Position numbers and translations under genes: made by a program. Under the pieces are notes generated by a model, which saw only the letters and a program-made list of their open reading frames with translations, had not been told where the DNA came from and made no database searches. 64,000 bases of DNA, from assembly GCF_016909495.1 (NCBI RefSeq), contig NZ_JAFBFW010000007.1, positions 182,900-246,899 of the forward strand, given 5' to 3'. Below, piece after piece: positions 56,348 through 64,000 of the stretch. Source of the DNA: Pantoea coffeiphila (lineage in GTDB: Bacteria; Pseudomonadota; Gammaproteobacteria; Enterobacterales; Enterobacteriaceae). The stretch's first letter is position 1. Every line of letters begins with the position of its first letter.

Positions 56348-57130
56348 GTGAGCAAAACAGAATTCGTTCCCCCGCTGGAACCGGCACGTTATGCGTTTTT
56401 TTTCGATGTTGACGGTACGCTGGCGGCGATTAAGTCCCGCCCCGAGGAAGTCAGTATCCCGCCTGCCGTTCGCGACAACCTGGCGCGCCTTGCCGCTTAC
56501 AGCGATGGGGCGCTGGCGCTGGTTTCCGGGCGGCCCATGCGTGAGCTTGATGAGCTGGTGGAGCCTCTGTCGCTGGCGCTGGCGGGCGTACACGGTGCCG
56601 AACGGCGCGACGGGCAGGGAAATATTGACCGTATTGCCTTATCCCCTGAAACGGTGCGTACGCTGACCGCCGAACTGGAACCGGCAATCGCCGCGCTGCC
56701 CGGCACCCAGTTGGAAAGCAAAGGCATGGCGTTTGCGCTGCACTACCGTCGTGCACCGGAGCATCAGCAGGCTATTCAGCAGCTGGCGGATGAGCTGGTT
56801 GCCCGCTTTCCCGAACTGGTTCAGCAGCCGGGTAAATGCGTCATTGAGCTGAAGCCGGACGGCGTCAGCAAAGGGGCCGCAATCAAGTACTTTATGAAGC
56901 AGCCCCCGTTTTTGGGGCGCATCCCGGTTTTTGTCGGGGACGATTTAACCGATGAGGCCGGATTTAAGGTTGTTAACGCAATGGAGGGCGTTTCCGTGAA
57001 GGTGGGTGCGGGCACCAGCGAAGCACGCGGCTATTTGCCGGATGTTAGCGCGGTCTGGCACTGGCTGGAACTCACAAGATTAAAATTAGATCAGGGCGCG
57101 CAGGCGTCGGTAAGGAGTGAAACGTTATGA
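56348..57130 (+). CDS. otsB: OtsB, trehalose-6-phosphate phosphatase
   Basis: HAD-family phosphatase releasing trehalose from trehalose-6-phosphate. 260 residues from GTG 56348, which has AGGAGG 5 bases upstream; this gives the same spacing before YAFFFDVDGTLA as in E. coli OtsB. The HAD nucleophile is in FFDVDGTLA near residue 18, the second motif in LVSGRPM, Lys in KPDGVSKG near 176 and the acidic pair in VFVGDDLTDE near 198. Overlaps otsA by 4 bp (ATGA), so translation is coupled. Confidence 0.95.
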   Translation: MSKTEFVPPLEPARYAFFFDVDGTLAAIKSRPEEVSIPPAVRDNLARLAAYSDGALALVSGRPMRELDELVEPLSLALAGVHGAERRDGQGNIDRIALSPETVRTLTAELEPAIAALPGTQLESKGMAFALHYRRAPEHQQAIQQLADELVARFPELVQQPGKCVIELKPDGVSKGAAIKYFMKQPPFLGRIPVFVGDDLTDEAGFKVVNAMEGVSVKVGAGTSEARGYLPDVSAVWHWLELTRLKLDQGAQASVRSETL

Positions 57131-58557
57131 GTCGTTTAGTGGTCGTATCGAATCGAATTGCTGTTCCCGATGGCAGCAAGGTTAGCGCCGGAGGTTTAAC
57201 GGTGGGCATCGTTGATGCACTGAAAACCACCGGCGGCGTCTGGTTCGGTTGGAACGGTAACATTAACGAGATCGGGGAAGATGATGATGAGCTGTCGATG
57301 CTGGAGCAGGACGGTATCACCTACGCGTCGTTTGGCCTGAATCAAAATGATTACGATCTCTACTATCTGCAATTTTCCAACGCGGTGCTGTGGCCTGCCT
57401 TTCACTATCGTCTGGATCTGGTTAATTTTCAGCGAGAAGCCTGGGAAGGCTATAGCCGGGTGAATAAGCTGCTGGCGCAGCGCCTGCTGCCGCTGTTGAA
57501 GCCGGATGACGTACTGTGGATTCACGACTATCATCTGCTGCCGTTTGCCGCCGAACTCCGTGAACTGGGCGTGACTAACCGTATTGGCTTCTTCCTGCAC
57601 ATTCCCTTCCCGACACCGGAGATTTTCAACGCGCTGCCGCCCCATGCCGAACTGCTGGAGATGATGTGTGACTACGATCTGCTGGGCTTCCAGACTGAAA
57701 GCGACCGTATTGCGTTTCTGGAGTGCGTCTCTCTGCTGACATCGCTACAAACCGAGGGGAAACAGCATCGTGCCTTCGGCAATCGCTTTGCTACCGAGGT
57801 GTATCCTATCGGGATAGAGCCGGACAGTATTAAAGAGATGGCTGAAGGCCCGCTGCCGCCGAAGATGGTGGCGATGAAGAGGGATCTGGGCGATGCACAG
57901 AACATCATTGCCTGCGAACGCCTGGATTATTCCAAAGGGCTACCGGAGCGTTTCCTCGCCTATGAAGCGCTGCTGGAAAACTTCCCGCAGCACCGTGGGA
58001 AAATCCGTTACTCGCAGATAGCGCCCACTTCGCGTGGCGACGTGCAGGCCTATCAGGATATTCGCCACCAGCTGGAGACTGAGGCGGGGCGGATTAACGG
58101 TAAATATGGCACCCTCGGCTGGACGCCGCTGTACTATCTCAATCAGCATTTCGACCGTCGTTTACTGATGAAAATTTTCCGCCTGACCGATATCGGTCTG
58201 GTAACGCCACTGCGTGACGGTATGAATCTGGTGGCAAAAGAGTATGTTGCCGCACAGGACCCGGACGACCCCGGTGTACTGGTGCTGTCGCGTTTTGCCG
58301 GTGCGGCCAACGAGCTGACGTCGGCGCTGATCGTTAACCCGTACGATCGTGATGAAGTGGCAGCAGCGCTGGATCGCGCGTTAACGATGTCGCGCACCGA
58401 ACGCATTTCGCGCTACAACGACATGATGGCGGTACTGCGGCAAAATGACATTGCCCACTGGCGCAAAAGCTATCTACAGGATCTCCAGGCGTTGAAACCA
58501 CGCAGCGAGCAGGAGAACGAAGAAAAGAAGGTGGTGAGCTTCACCCGTCTCGCCTGA
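57127..58557 (+). CDS. otsA: OtsA, trehalose-6-phosphate synthase
   Basis: GT20 glycosyltransferase joining UDP-glucose and glucose-6-phosphate. 476 residues; N-loop VSNRIAVPDGS near residue 7 and GGLTVGI near 22, WIHDYHLLP near 129, HIPFPTPEIF near 156, LDYSKGLPERF near 263 and LRDGMNLVAKEYVA near 361. Start ATG overlaps the otsB stop. Together they make trehalose as osmoprotectant; in E. coli the operon is sigma-S dependent. A strong bidirectional terminator follows. Confidence 0.96.
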   Translation: MSRLVVVSNRIAVPDGSKVSAGGLTVGIVDALKTTGGVWFGWNGNINEIGEDDDELSMLEQDGITYASFGLNQNDYDLYYLQFSNAVLWPAFHYRLDLVNFQREAWEGYSRVNKLLAQRLLPLLKPDDVLWIHDYHLLPFAAELRELGVTNRIGFFLHIPFPTPEIFNALPPHAELLEMMCDYDLLGFQTESDRIAFLECVSLLTSLQTEGKQHRAFGNRFATEVYPIGIEPDSIKEMAEGPLPPKMVAMKRDLGDAQNIIACERLDYSKGLPERFLAYEALLENFPQHRGKIRYSQIAPTSRGDVQAYQDIRHQLETEAGRINGKYGTLGWTPLYYLNQHFDRRLLMKIFRLTDIGLVTPLRDGMNLVAKEYVAAQDPDDPGVLVLSRFAGAANELTSALIVNPYDRDEVAAALDRALTMSRTERISRYNDMMAVLRQNDIAHWRKSYLQDLQALKPRSEQENEEKKVVSFTRLA

Positions 58558-58570
58558 TCGACAAGCCATA

Positions 58571-58608
58571 AAAAACCCCAGCCGGATTCATACCCGGCTG
58601 GGGTTTTT
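58571..58608. terminator. bidirectional terminator between otsA and argS
   Basis: A perfect 15-bp stem AAAAACCCCAGCCGG / CCGGCTGGGGTTTTT with an 8-nt loop. A-rich on one side and T-rich on the other, it works on both strands for the convergent otsA and argS. Confidence 0.93.
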
Positions 58609-58651
58609 ACTGCAGGACGGCAGGTGTAACGAACCTGCCTCCGTGCACGAA

Positions 58652-60382
58652 TTACATACGTTCTACGGTTTCAATACCCAGCGTGTCCAGACCCTGCTTC
58701 AGCGTTTTCGCCGTCAGCAGCGCAAGGCGCAGACGACTCTGCTTAGTGGCTTCATCTTCCGCGCTGAGGATCGGGCAGTGTTCGTAGAAGCCTGAGAACA
58801 GACCGGCCAGATCGTACAGATAGGCGCACATCACATGTGGCGTACCGTCGCGGGCAACCTGGGTAATGGTCTCTTCGAACTGTAGCAGGCGAACGGCCAG
58901 CGCGGCTTCGCGATCTTCAGCGATTAGCGTTGAACCGCTGATGCCGTTTTCATCGATCCCTGCTTTGCGGAACACCGACAGCACGCGGGTGTAGGCATAC
59001 TGCATGTACGGCGCAGTATTACCCTCGAACGCCAGCATGTTGTCCCAGTCGAAGATGTAGTCGGTGGTGCGGCTTTTCGACAAATCCGCGTATTTTACCG
59101 CGCCGATACCGACGATGTTCGCCAGCTTGTTCAGCTCATCGGCCGGCATGTCCGGGTTCTTTTCCGCAACCAGTTTAGTGGCGCGATCCACTGCTTCATC
59201 CAGCAGGTCGGAAAGCTTGATGGTGCCGCCCGCACGGGTTTTAAACGGCTTGCCGTCTTTGCCCAGCATCATGCCGAACATATGGTGTTCCAGCGGTACG
59301 GAATTCGGCACGTAGCCTGCTTTGCGCACGATGGTCCAGGCCTGCATCAGGTGCTGATGCTGACGGGAGTCGATGTAGTACAGCACGCGGTCGGCATGCA
59401 GGGTTTCATAACGGTATTTGGCGCAGGCGATGTCGGTGGTGGTGTACAGATAGCCGCCATCCTTTTTCTGGATGATCACGCCCATCGGTTCGCCTTCCTT
59501 GTTTTTATACTCATCAAGGAATACGACGGTGGCACCTTCACTCTCTACCGCCATGCCTTTGGCCTTCAAGTCGGCCACAATGCCCGGCAGCATGTCGTTG
59601 TACAGGCTTTCACCCATGACATCTTTACGCGTCAGGGTCACGTTCATGCGGTCGTAAATCAGCTGGTTCTGCGACATGGTGATGTCGACCAGCTTTTTCC
59701 ACATGGTCCGGCAGTACTCGTCGCCGCCCTGCAGTTTTACCACGTAGCCACGCGCCCGCTCGGCAAAAGCCGGGTCTTCGTCATAGGTACGTTTCGCTTC
59801 GCGGTAGAAGGCTTCCAGATCGGCCAGCGCGATGTCTTCATGATGTTCGTTCTGCTGTTTTTCCAGGAAGGCGATCAGCATGCCGAACTGCGTACCCCAG
59901 TCACCCACGTGGTTAGCGCGGATCACATTGTGGCCGAGGAACTCCAGCGTACGCACCGCGGCATCACCAATGATGGTGGAACGCACGTGGCCGACGTGCA
60001 TCTCTTTCGCCACGTTTGGCGCGGAATAGTCGATAACGATGGTCTGCGGCTTAACGTCAGCCACACCCAGCTTCGGCGCGGCCAGCACGCTGTCCACCTG
60101 CTGTGCCAGCCAGGCGGGTTCGAGGAAAATATTGATAAAGCCGGGACCGGCAATTTCAACCTTACGGGCAATGCCGTTCAGATCCAGCTGTTCCAGAACC
60201 TTTTCTGCCAGTTGTCGCGGCGGCATGCCCAGTGATTTCGCCACGGCCATCATGCCGTTTGCCTGATAATCACCAAACTGCACTTTGGCTGACTGACGCA
60301 CCTGAGGCTCGCAGTCCGCTGGAGCACCCACTGCGATCATCGCCTGACTGACTTTTTCTGAGAGAAGGGCCTGAATATTCAC
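58652..60382 (-). CDS. argS: ArgS, arginyl-tRNA synthetase
   Basis: Class I aminoacyl-tRNA synthetase charging tRNA-Arg. 576 residues, one fewer than E. coli. N-terminal Add-1 domain ([19 protein letters not shown]), the HIGH-like motif HVGH in [19 protein letters not shown] near residue 122, and the C-terminal DALR domain with [17 protein letters not shown], ending IETVERM. Like most ArgRS it lacks a canonical KMSK; the region [18 protein letters not shown] near 370 takes its place. Divergent from yecM as in E. coli. Confidence 0.98.
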   Translation of the reverse strand: MNIQALLSEKVSQAMIAVGAPADCEPQVRQSAKVQFGDYQANGMMAVAKSLGMPPRQLAEKVLEQLDLNGIARKVEIAGPGFINIFLEPAWLAQQVDSVLAAPKLGVADVKPQTIVIDYSAPNVAKEMHVGHVRSTIIGDAAVRTLEFLGHNVIRANHVGDWGTQFGMLIAFLEKQQNEHHEDIALADLEAFYREAKRTYDEDPAFAERARGYVVKLQGGDEYCRTMWKKLVDITMSQNQLIYDRMNVTLTRKDVMGESLYNDMLPGIVADLKAKGMAVESEGATVVFLDEYKNKEGEPMGVIIQKKDGGYLYTTTDIACAKYRYETLHADRVLYYIDSRQHQHLMQAWTIVRKAGYVPNSVPLEHHMFGMMLGKDGKPFKTRAGGTIKLSDLLDEAVDRATKLVAEKNPDMPADELNKLANIVGIGAVKYADLSKSRTTDYIFDWDNMLAFEGNTAPYMQYAYTRVLSVFRKAGIDENGISGSTLIAEDREAALAVRLLQFEETITQVARDGTPHVMCAYLYDLAGLFSGFYEHCPILSAEDEATKQSRLRLALLTAKTLKQGLDTLGIETVERM

Positions 60383-60660
60383 CGAGTTACCTTAATTATG
60401 CTGAAGATGCCCGCACACAAAGGGTGCGCGCCGCGATCGTAACGCCGCCAGCGAGGTAAAATGCACCCGCCGCTTGCGTCGTTAAAAAAACAAGGGGGGA
60501 AGTATACTGCATTTAGCGCCTGTTTTTCCAGGAACCTTAACGCGATGACGGGGTGAGTTTTTGCTGTCTTTTCGGGTAACATACGCCGCAACGACAGAAA
60601 GCGCACTCCGTGCCAGATGCCTTTACGGCGTGGGCGGAGCCGTAACCAGGAATTTTTCAG

Positions 60661-61224
60661 ATGACCGATATCACTACTCAGCCCGAACTGCAGGATTTAA
60701 GCGCGGATTTGGCGCGTTTCGTTAACGCTCTTAGCCATCTGGCCGATCGCCTTGGCCTGGATCTGACCGCGTTGGAGGCCGATCACATTGCGGTCCGCTG
60801 CCATCAGAACACCACCGCCGAGCGTTGGAAGCAGGGACTTTTGCAGTGCGGCGCGCTGTTTTCCGAAAAGGAGATTGCCGGCAGACCGATTGCCCTGTTC
60901 GAACTGCATACGCCGCTGAATGTAGGACCGTGGCAGATCGACGTTGTTGAACTGCCGTGGCCGGGGGCGAAACTGTATCGTCACGAAGGCTGGGAGCACG
61001 TTGAGATCGTGCTGCGCGGTGATGAGGCTCAGCTGGGTTCACGTGCGCTGGCGCTGATGGCGGATGAAGGACTCATCCAGCAGGGTATTTCAGTGAAAAG
61101 CAGCGCGCCGAAAGGAGAAGGCGAGCGCCTGCCAAATCCAACGCTGGCGGTGACCGACGGCCAGGTGACCATCAAGTTCCATCCGTGGAGCCTGAAAGAG
61201 ATCGTCGCCAGCGAAGTCAGTTGA
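60661..61224 (+). CDS. yecM: YecM, VOC-fold metal-binding-like protein
   Basis: 187 residues, YecM family, related in fold to vicinal-oxygen-chelate enzymes. ADHIAVRCHQNTTAERW near residue 40, IDVVELPWPG near 98 and HEGWEHVEIVL near 111 hold candidate metal ligands. Function unknown. The gene order argS-yecM (divergent) is the E. coli one; cutC, which follows in E. coli, is absent and patB comes next. ATG at 60661 after GGAATTTTTCAG. Confidence 0.9.
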   Translation: MTDITTQPELQDLSADLARFVNALSHLADRLGLDLTALEADHIAVRCHQNTTAERWKQGLLQCGALFSEKEIAGRPIALFELHTPLNVGPWQIDVVELPWPGAKLYRHEGWEHVEIVLRGDEAQLGSRALALMADEGLIQQGISVKSSAPKGEGERLPNPTLAVTDGQVTIKFHPWSLKEIVASEVS

Positions 61225-61328
61225 AACCAATCGGATTAACCGACCGGGCACATGCTGCAATCAATCGCGGGCAGCATTACTTAACCTGAGGCGGTGAGGT
61301 TTCCGGTTCATCAGCCCGCCTCTCTGTT

Positions 61329-62486
61329 TTACCCGTCCGCCTGGCTGTGCGAAGACACCGCCAGCGTGATGCGGCGCAGTGCCTCGTCAAGCAGCAGGCG
61401 ATGGCAGCCGAAATTGATGCGAACAAAACGATCGTCACCAAAATCACTTCCGGCTGAGAATCCCAGCCCGTGGCGTTCAAAGAACTGCTGCGGGTTGGCG
61501 ACGTCCAGCCTTCCGGCATCGATCCAGCCGAGATAGCTGCCTTCCGGCGACACCATGCTCAGCGACGGCAGGGTGTTAATGTGATTGACCAGCGTATCGC
61601 GGTTGCGCTTCAGATAGGCCAGCAGTTCGTCAAGCCACGGCTGTCCGTCGCGCCAGGCGGCGGTAGCGGCGACGTAGGCCAGCACGTCAACATCCGGCAC
61701 CATGCCTTTACGCTCGCGGGAAAAACGCTCGCGCAGTTCGCGATTGGGAATTATCGCCACCGACGCGCCCAGCCCGGCGATATTAAATGTTTTTGACGGC
61801 GACATCAGCGTGATGGAACGCTGGGCGGCATCTTCGCTGAGGCTGGCAAACGGGATGTGCTTCACGCCGGGCTCCAGCAGCAGATCGCAGTGGATTTCAT
61901 CTGAACAAACGATCAGGTCATGGCGCTGGGCGAAACGCAGCTGTGTTTCCAGCTCTTCGCGGCGATAAACCGTACCGCCGGGGTTTTGAGGGTTGCAGAG
62001 CATCAGCAGTTTTTCGCTGCCGTCCAGCTGCGATTCCTGTGCGTCCAGATCCAGCACCCAGCGCTGCTCCTGCAACCGCAGAGGAACATTCAGCTGCGCG
62101 CGGTCGGCGAGTTTTGCCGCCTGACGGAATGGGGGATAGATCGGCGTCGGGGCGAGGGTACTTTCCTGCGGTGAGGTAAAGGCCCGCACGCACAGATTAA
62201 GGCCGCAAACCACGCCGGGTAAAAATACCAGCCATTCAGGCTGGATCTGCCAGTCATAGCGTTGAGCCATACGCTCAACAACGACTTCGATCAGCGATTC
62301 CGACGGAAAACCGTAACCGAACACGCCATGGGCAACACGTTGCTGTAGTGCTGCCGTAATGCAGTCTGCCGAACGAAAATCGGTATCGGCCACCCATAGC
62401 GGAAGGATATCCCGATCACCATATTTTCGCCATTTAAGACTATCGCTGTGACGGCGGTCTATCCGTTGGTCAAAATCGAATGCCAT
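61329..62486 (-). CDS. patB: PatB/MalY-type PLP C-S lyase
   Basis: Fold-type I aminotransferase family; PatB/MalY enzymes cleave cystathionine and related thioethers to homocysteine or thiol, pyruvate and ammonia. 385 residues. N-terminus FDQRIDRRHSDSLKWRKYG and LPLWVADTDF near residue 28 are diagnostic. The PLP lysine is in MSPSKTFNIAGL near 233, the Asp in VCSDEIHCDL near 196 and NPQNPGG near 165. MalY also represses maltose genes in E. coli; nothing here speaks for that. The prophage integrase lies just upstream of its start. Confidence 0.88.
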   Translation of the reverse strand: MAFDFDQRIDRRHSDSLKWRKYGDRDILPLWVADTDFRSADCITAALQQRVAHGVFGYGFPSESLIEVVVERMAQRYDWQIQPEWLVFLPGVVCGLNLCVRAFTSPQESTLAPTPIYPPFRQAAKLADRAQLNVPLRLQEQRWVLDLDAQESQLDGSEKLLMLCNPQNPGGTVYRREELETQLRFAQRHDLIVCSDEIHCDLLLEPGVKHIPFASLSEDAAQRSITLMSPSKTFNIAGLGASVAIIPNRELRERFSRERKGMVPDVDVLAYVAATAAWRDGQPWLDELLAYLKRNRDTLVNHINTLPSLSMVSPEGSYLGWIDAGRLDVANPQQFFERHGLGFSAGSDFGDDRFVRINFGCHRLLLDEALRRITLAVSSHSQADG

Positions 62487-62596
62487 GCTAATGATTCCCG
62501 TTAAAATATAAATCAGTAATGCTTCACGCCAGACTAGAGATCTGATGAGCTGGAATTATTTCGTAATGCGTTAATGTTTTTTGTCCATTAAATTCA

Positions 62597-63640
62597 TTAG
62601 CTTACAAGTGATATTGCCTCATTAGAACTTCGTGAGATATCGTCCTGTGCCATAAATGTGACAGTGTTGCTGTATTTGCTTAAATGTTCGCCACTCAGGT
62701 GCGCGTACTTATTGACCATCTCAAGAGTCTCCCATCCACCCATTTCTTTTAGCACCATTAGTGGGGTACCGTTCTGGGCGTGCCAACTTGCCCAAGTATG
62801 CCTCAGATCATGGAATCTAAAATCAACGATACCGCTTAATGACAAGGATCTCTTAAAATCTGTACGGTTGAAATCGCCTTGCATCGTGCCATCCGAAGAA
62901 AACAAGAATTCCTTTTTACGAGATATCTTTCTGATCAATGCTACAGCCTCATCATTGAGGGGGAGTGGTCTCGCTCTTCCTGATTTAGCTCTATCTGCAG
63001 TTACAACAGCTACTCGCCTGCTCAGATCTACATTCTTCCATGTCAACGAAAGCATTTCTCTTAATCTGGCACCTGTAAGTAGAGCGAAAGAGCACAGTTG
63101 CTTCATCCATTCGTGTTCAAGATTATCGATAAGAGATCTGGCTTCGTTTTTGTATATCCACCTTACCCGGACCTTGGGCTCACGCAATGATCGAGAATAA
63201 GGAATTTTATCAATCCAGCCATTTCTATATGCTAGAGAGAATCCTCGCATTATCAGAGCCCGATAACGGTTTTTTGTAGCATTCGCCAGCCGTTTTCTGG
63301 AAAGCAAACCATGAGTTGGGAGGTTGTTAGTAATGTCTTCACTTGTAATCGATGATATTAACCTACCCTGAAAGCATCCCAACCAATAGCGTGCCTGTGT
63401 TTGTTTGTCACTAAAACAGGCCTGACCTTCAGCATCCTGTAATGCCAGAACTATCAGTTCTTCAAAACTTCGTTCAGGTCTTTTATCAAGATTTGCAACA
63501 GCCCATAATTCATGTTTCAACTTATCGTGAAGCTGTTGGGCTTTTGCTTTTTCCTCGGTGCCAGCAGAGCGTCTAACTCGCGTGCCATCTGGCGCTGAGA
63601 TATCGATCCAGTACGTGTGACCCCTTTTGTAGATCGGCAT
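62597..63640 (-). CDS. int: phage tyrosine integrase
   Basis: 347 residues from ATG 63638-63640. N-terminal arm-binding-like part (MPIYKRGHTYWIDISAPDG), core-binding domain, and catalytic domain with Arg in LTGARLREMLSLTW near residue 191, Lys in DRAKSGRARPLP near 218, the HDLRHTWASW box near 277, GGW near 300 and the nucleophile Tyr in VNKYAHLS near 312. It resembles lambdoid/P2-type prophage integrases. It reads toward patB, so the attachment site should lie in 62487-62600, with the prophage extending right past the window. Base composition is visibly AT-richer than the housekeeping genes. Confidence 0.95.
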   Translation of the reverse strand: MPIYKRGHTYWIDISAPDGTRVRRSAGTEEKAKAQQLHDKLKHELWAVANLDKRPERSFEELIVLALQDAEGQACFSDKQTQARYWLGCFQGRLISSITSEDITNNLPTHGLLSRKRLANATKNRYRALIMRGFSLAYRNGWIDKIPYSRSLREPKVRVRWIYKNEARSLIDNLEHEWMKQLCSFALLTGARLREMLSLTWKNVDLSRRVAVVTADRAKSGRARPLPLNDEAVALIRKISRKKEFLFSSDGTMQGDFNRTDFKRSLSLSGIVDFRFHDLRHTWASWHAQNGTPLMVLKEMGGWETLEMVNKYAHLSGEHLSKYSNTVTFMAQDDISRSSNEAISLVS

Positions 63641-63858
63641 TTTTTTCTCTCCTTACCGCCTACAACACCCAGCCGGAAAACATTGTTATCCGTACCAGGC
63701 GCTTCGGCAAACTTTTTCAAACTTTCGGAGTTGGCGCGCCAGTTATTACCAACGCGAAACATGTGATATTTGCGAGGATTGCGATAAATGGTGGTGGCCG
63801 AAACCTGCAAAGTAGCGGCCAGTTCTTTTACGGTCATAAGTATTTCCTTAGTGGGCAT
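63517..63858 (-). CDS. helix-turn-helix protein overlapping the integrase gene
   Basis: 113 residues from ATG 63856-63858, or shorter from ATG 63837 (MTVKELAATLQVSATTIYRN), both with purine-rich sites upstream. The N-terminal 50 residues look like an excisionase/MerR-type winged HTH (VKELAATLQVSATTIYR, HMFRVGNNWRA). The rest is basic (KERKKCRSTKG, APRKKQKPN). Its last 124 bp overlap the integrase start in another frame, so one of the two ends may be longer than the active protein. A directionality factor is possible but unproven. Confidence 0.7.
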   Translation of the reverse strand: MPTKEILMTVKELAATLQVSATTIYRNPRKYHMFRVGNNWRANSESLKKFAEAPGTDNNVFRLGVVGGKERKKCRSTKGVTRTGSISQRQMARELDALLAPRKKQKPNSFTIS

Positions 63859-63879
63859 ACTCACCTCTCGAGTAAATTT

Positions 63880-64000
63880 TTAAGCCACTTGCTGATCGCG
63901 GTTGATGCAGAGTTCTGGCAGGTTGGCGCGTACAAGCGCTTCAGCGAACGGTGGCGGCACGGCGTTGCCACAGCGTGCTACCTGCTTGTCTTTCGCGTAC
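63880..64000 (-). CDS. C5-cytosine DNA methyltransferase, C-terminal fragment
   Basis: Only the last 39 codons are in the window: ...YAKDKQVARCGNAVPPPFAEALVRANLPELC and then INRDQQVA. QVARCGNAVPPPFAEALV matches motif X of DNA (cytosine-5) methyltransferases, which closes the AdoMet pocket. It lies 22 bp upstream of the HTH gene, in the same direction, as part of the prophage. Such phage methylases often protect phage DNA from host restriction. Specificity cannot be told from this fragment. Confidence 0.82.
   Translation of the reverse strand, partial: YAKDKQVARCGNAVPPPFAEALVRANLPELCINRDQQVA

Overview
The window is chromosomal DNA of an enterobacterium. Most genes are close matches to Escherichia coli genes and keep E. 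coli order in blocks: yedJ/vsr/yedA, yedI, yedD-amyA-dcyD, putA-putP-efeUOB-phoH, tRNA-Ser(GGA)-ghrA-ycdX-ycdY, hemB, otsBA, argS-yecM. The accessory genes between the blocks (queH, a catechol/3-oxoadipate cluster, an EamA exporter with a CaiB-type CoA transferase, an EthD protein) fit an Erwinia/Pantoea-like member of the Enterobacterales. The genus is an inference from gene content, not a proven assignment.

Layout. 1-8.5 kb: end of mtfA, an isolated phage-like ASCH-type gene, yedJ, a ribbon-helix-helix gene, queH, vsr without dcm, yedA, yedI, small Cys-containing proteins, yodC and the lipoprotein yedD. 8.6-9.1 kb: a gene-free stretch holding two inverted copies of a ~155-bp element whose internal hairpins keep their loops while the stems change together. 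9.1-18.6 kb: amyA, dcyD, then catechol degradation (pcaIJFD, a CatR/BenM-type regulator, catB, catA) with no catC. 18.6-28.2 kb: putA and putP around an intergenic region with repeated GTTGCA sites, then the Fur-box-preceded efeUOB iron-uptake operon. 28.7-33.0 kb: phoH, an NfsA-type nitroreductase and a polar amino-acid ABC importer lacking its ATPase gene. 33.0-45.7 kb: a 12.3-kb segment bounded by two directly repeated 211-bp copies of a tRNA-Ser(GGA) locus. It carries phoA with a Pho box, ltrA, a complete type 1 fimbrial operon fimAICDFGH, a LuxR-type regulator and a ToxR-like/FidL-like pair. 45.9-62.5 kb: ghrA, ycdX, ycdY, CoA transferase, EamA exporter, class I amidotransferase, AldB-type dehydrogenase, ChrR-type reductase, hemB, a 10-copy hexanucleotide repeat, EthD protein, otsBA, argS, yecM, patB. 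62.6-64.0 kb: the edge of a prophage with a tyrosine integrase, an HTH protein overlapping it, and the C-terminus of a C5-cytosine methyltransferase running off the window.

How the genes work together. catA, catB, pcaD, pcaIJ and pcaF would take catechol to succinyl-CoA plus acetyl-CoA if a muconolactone isomerase is supplied from elsewhere. PutP imports proline, PutA oxidises it to glutamate, and PutA probably represses both genes through the shared intergenic region. EfeUOB takes up ferrous iron. The type 1 fimbrial operon has structural genes very like E. coli fim but no fimB/fimE recombinase; three regulator genes lie upstream instead. OtsB and OtsA make trehalose.

The most unusual items are the covarying inverted element (8648-9053), the tRNA-bounded fimbrial island with its regulators, the TTCTGC tandem repeat, and the pathway or complex gaps (no catC, no ABC ATPase, vsr without dcm).
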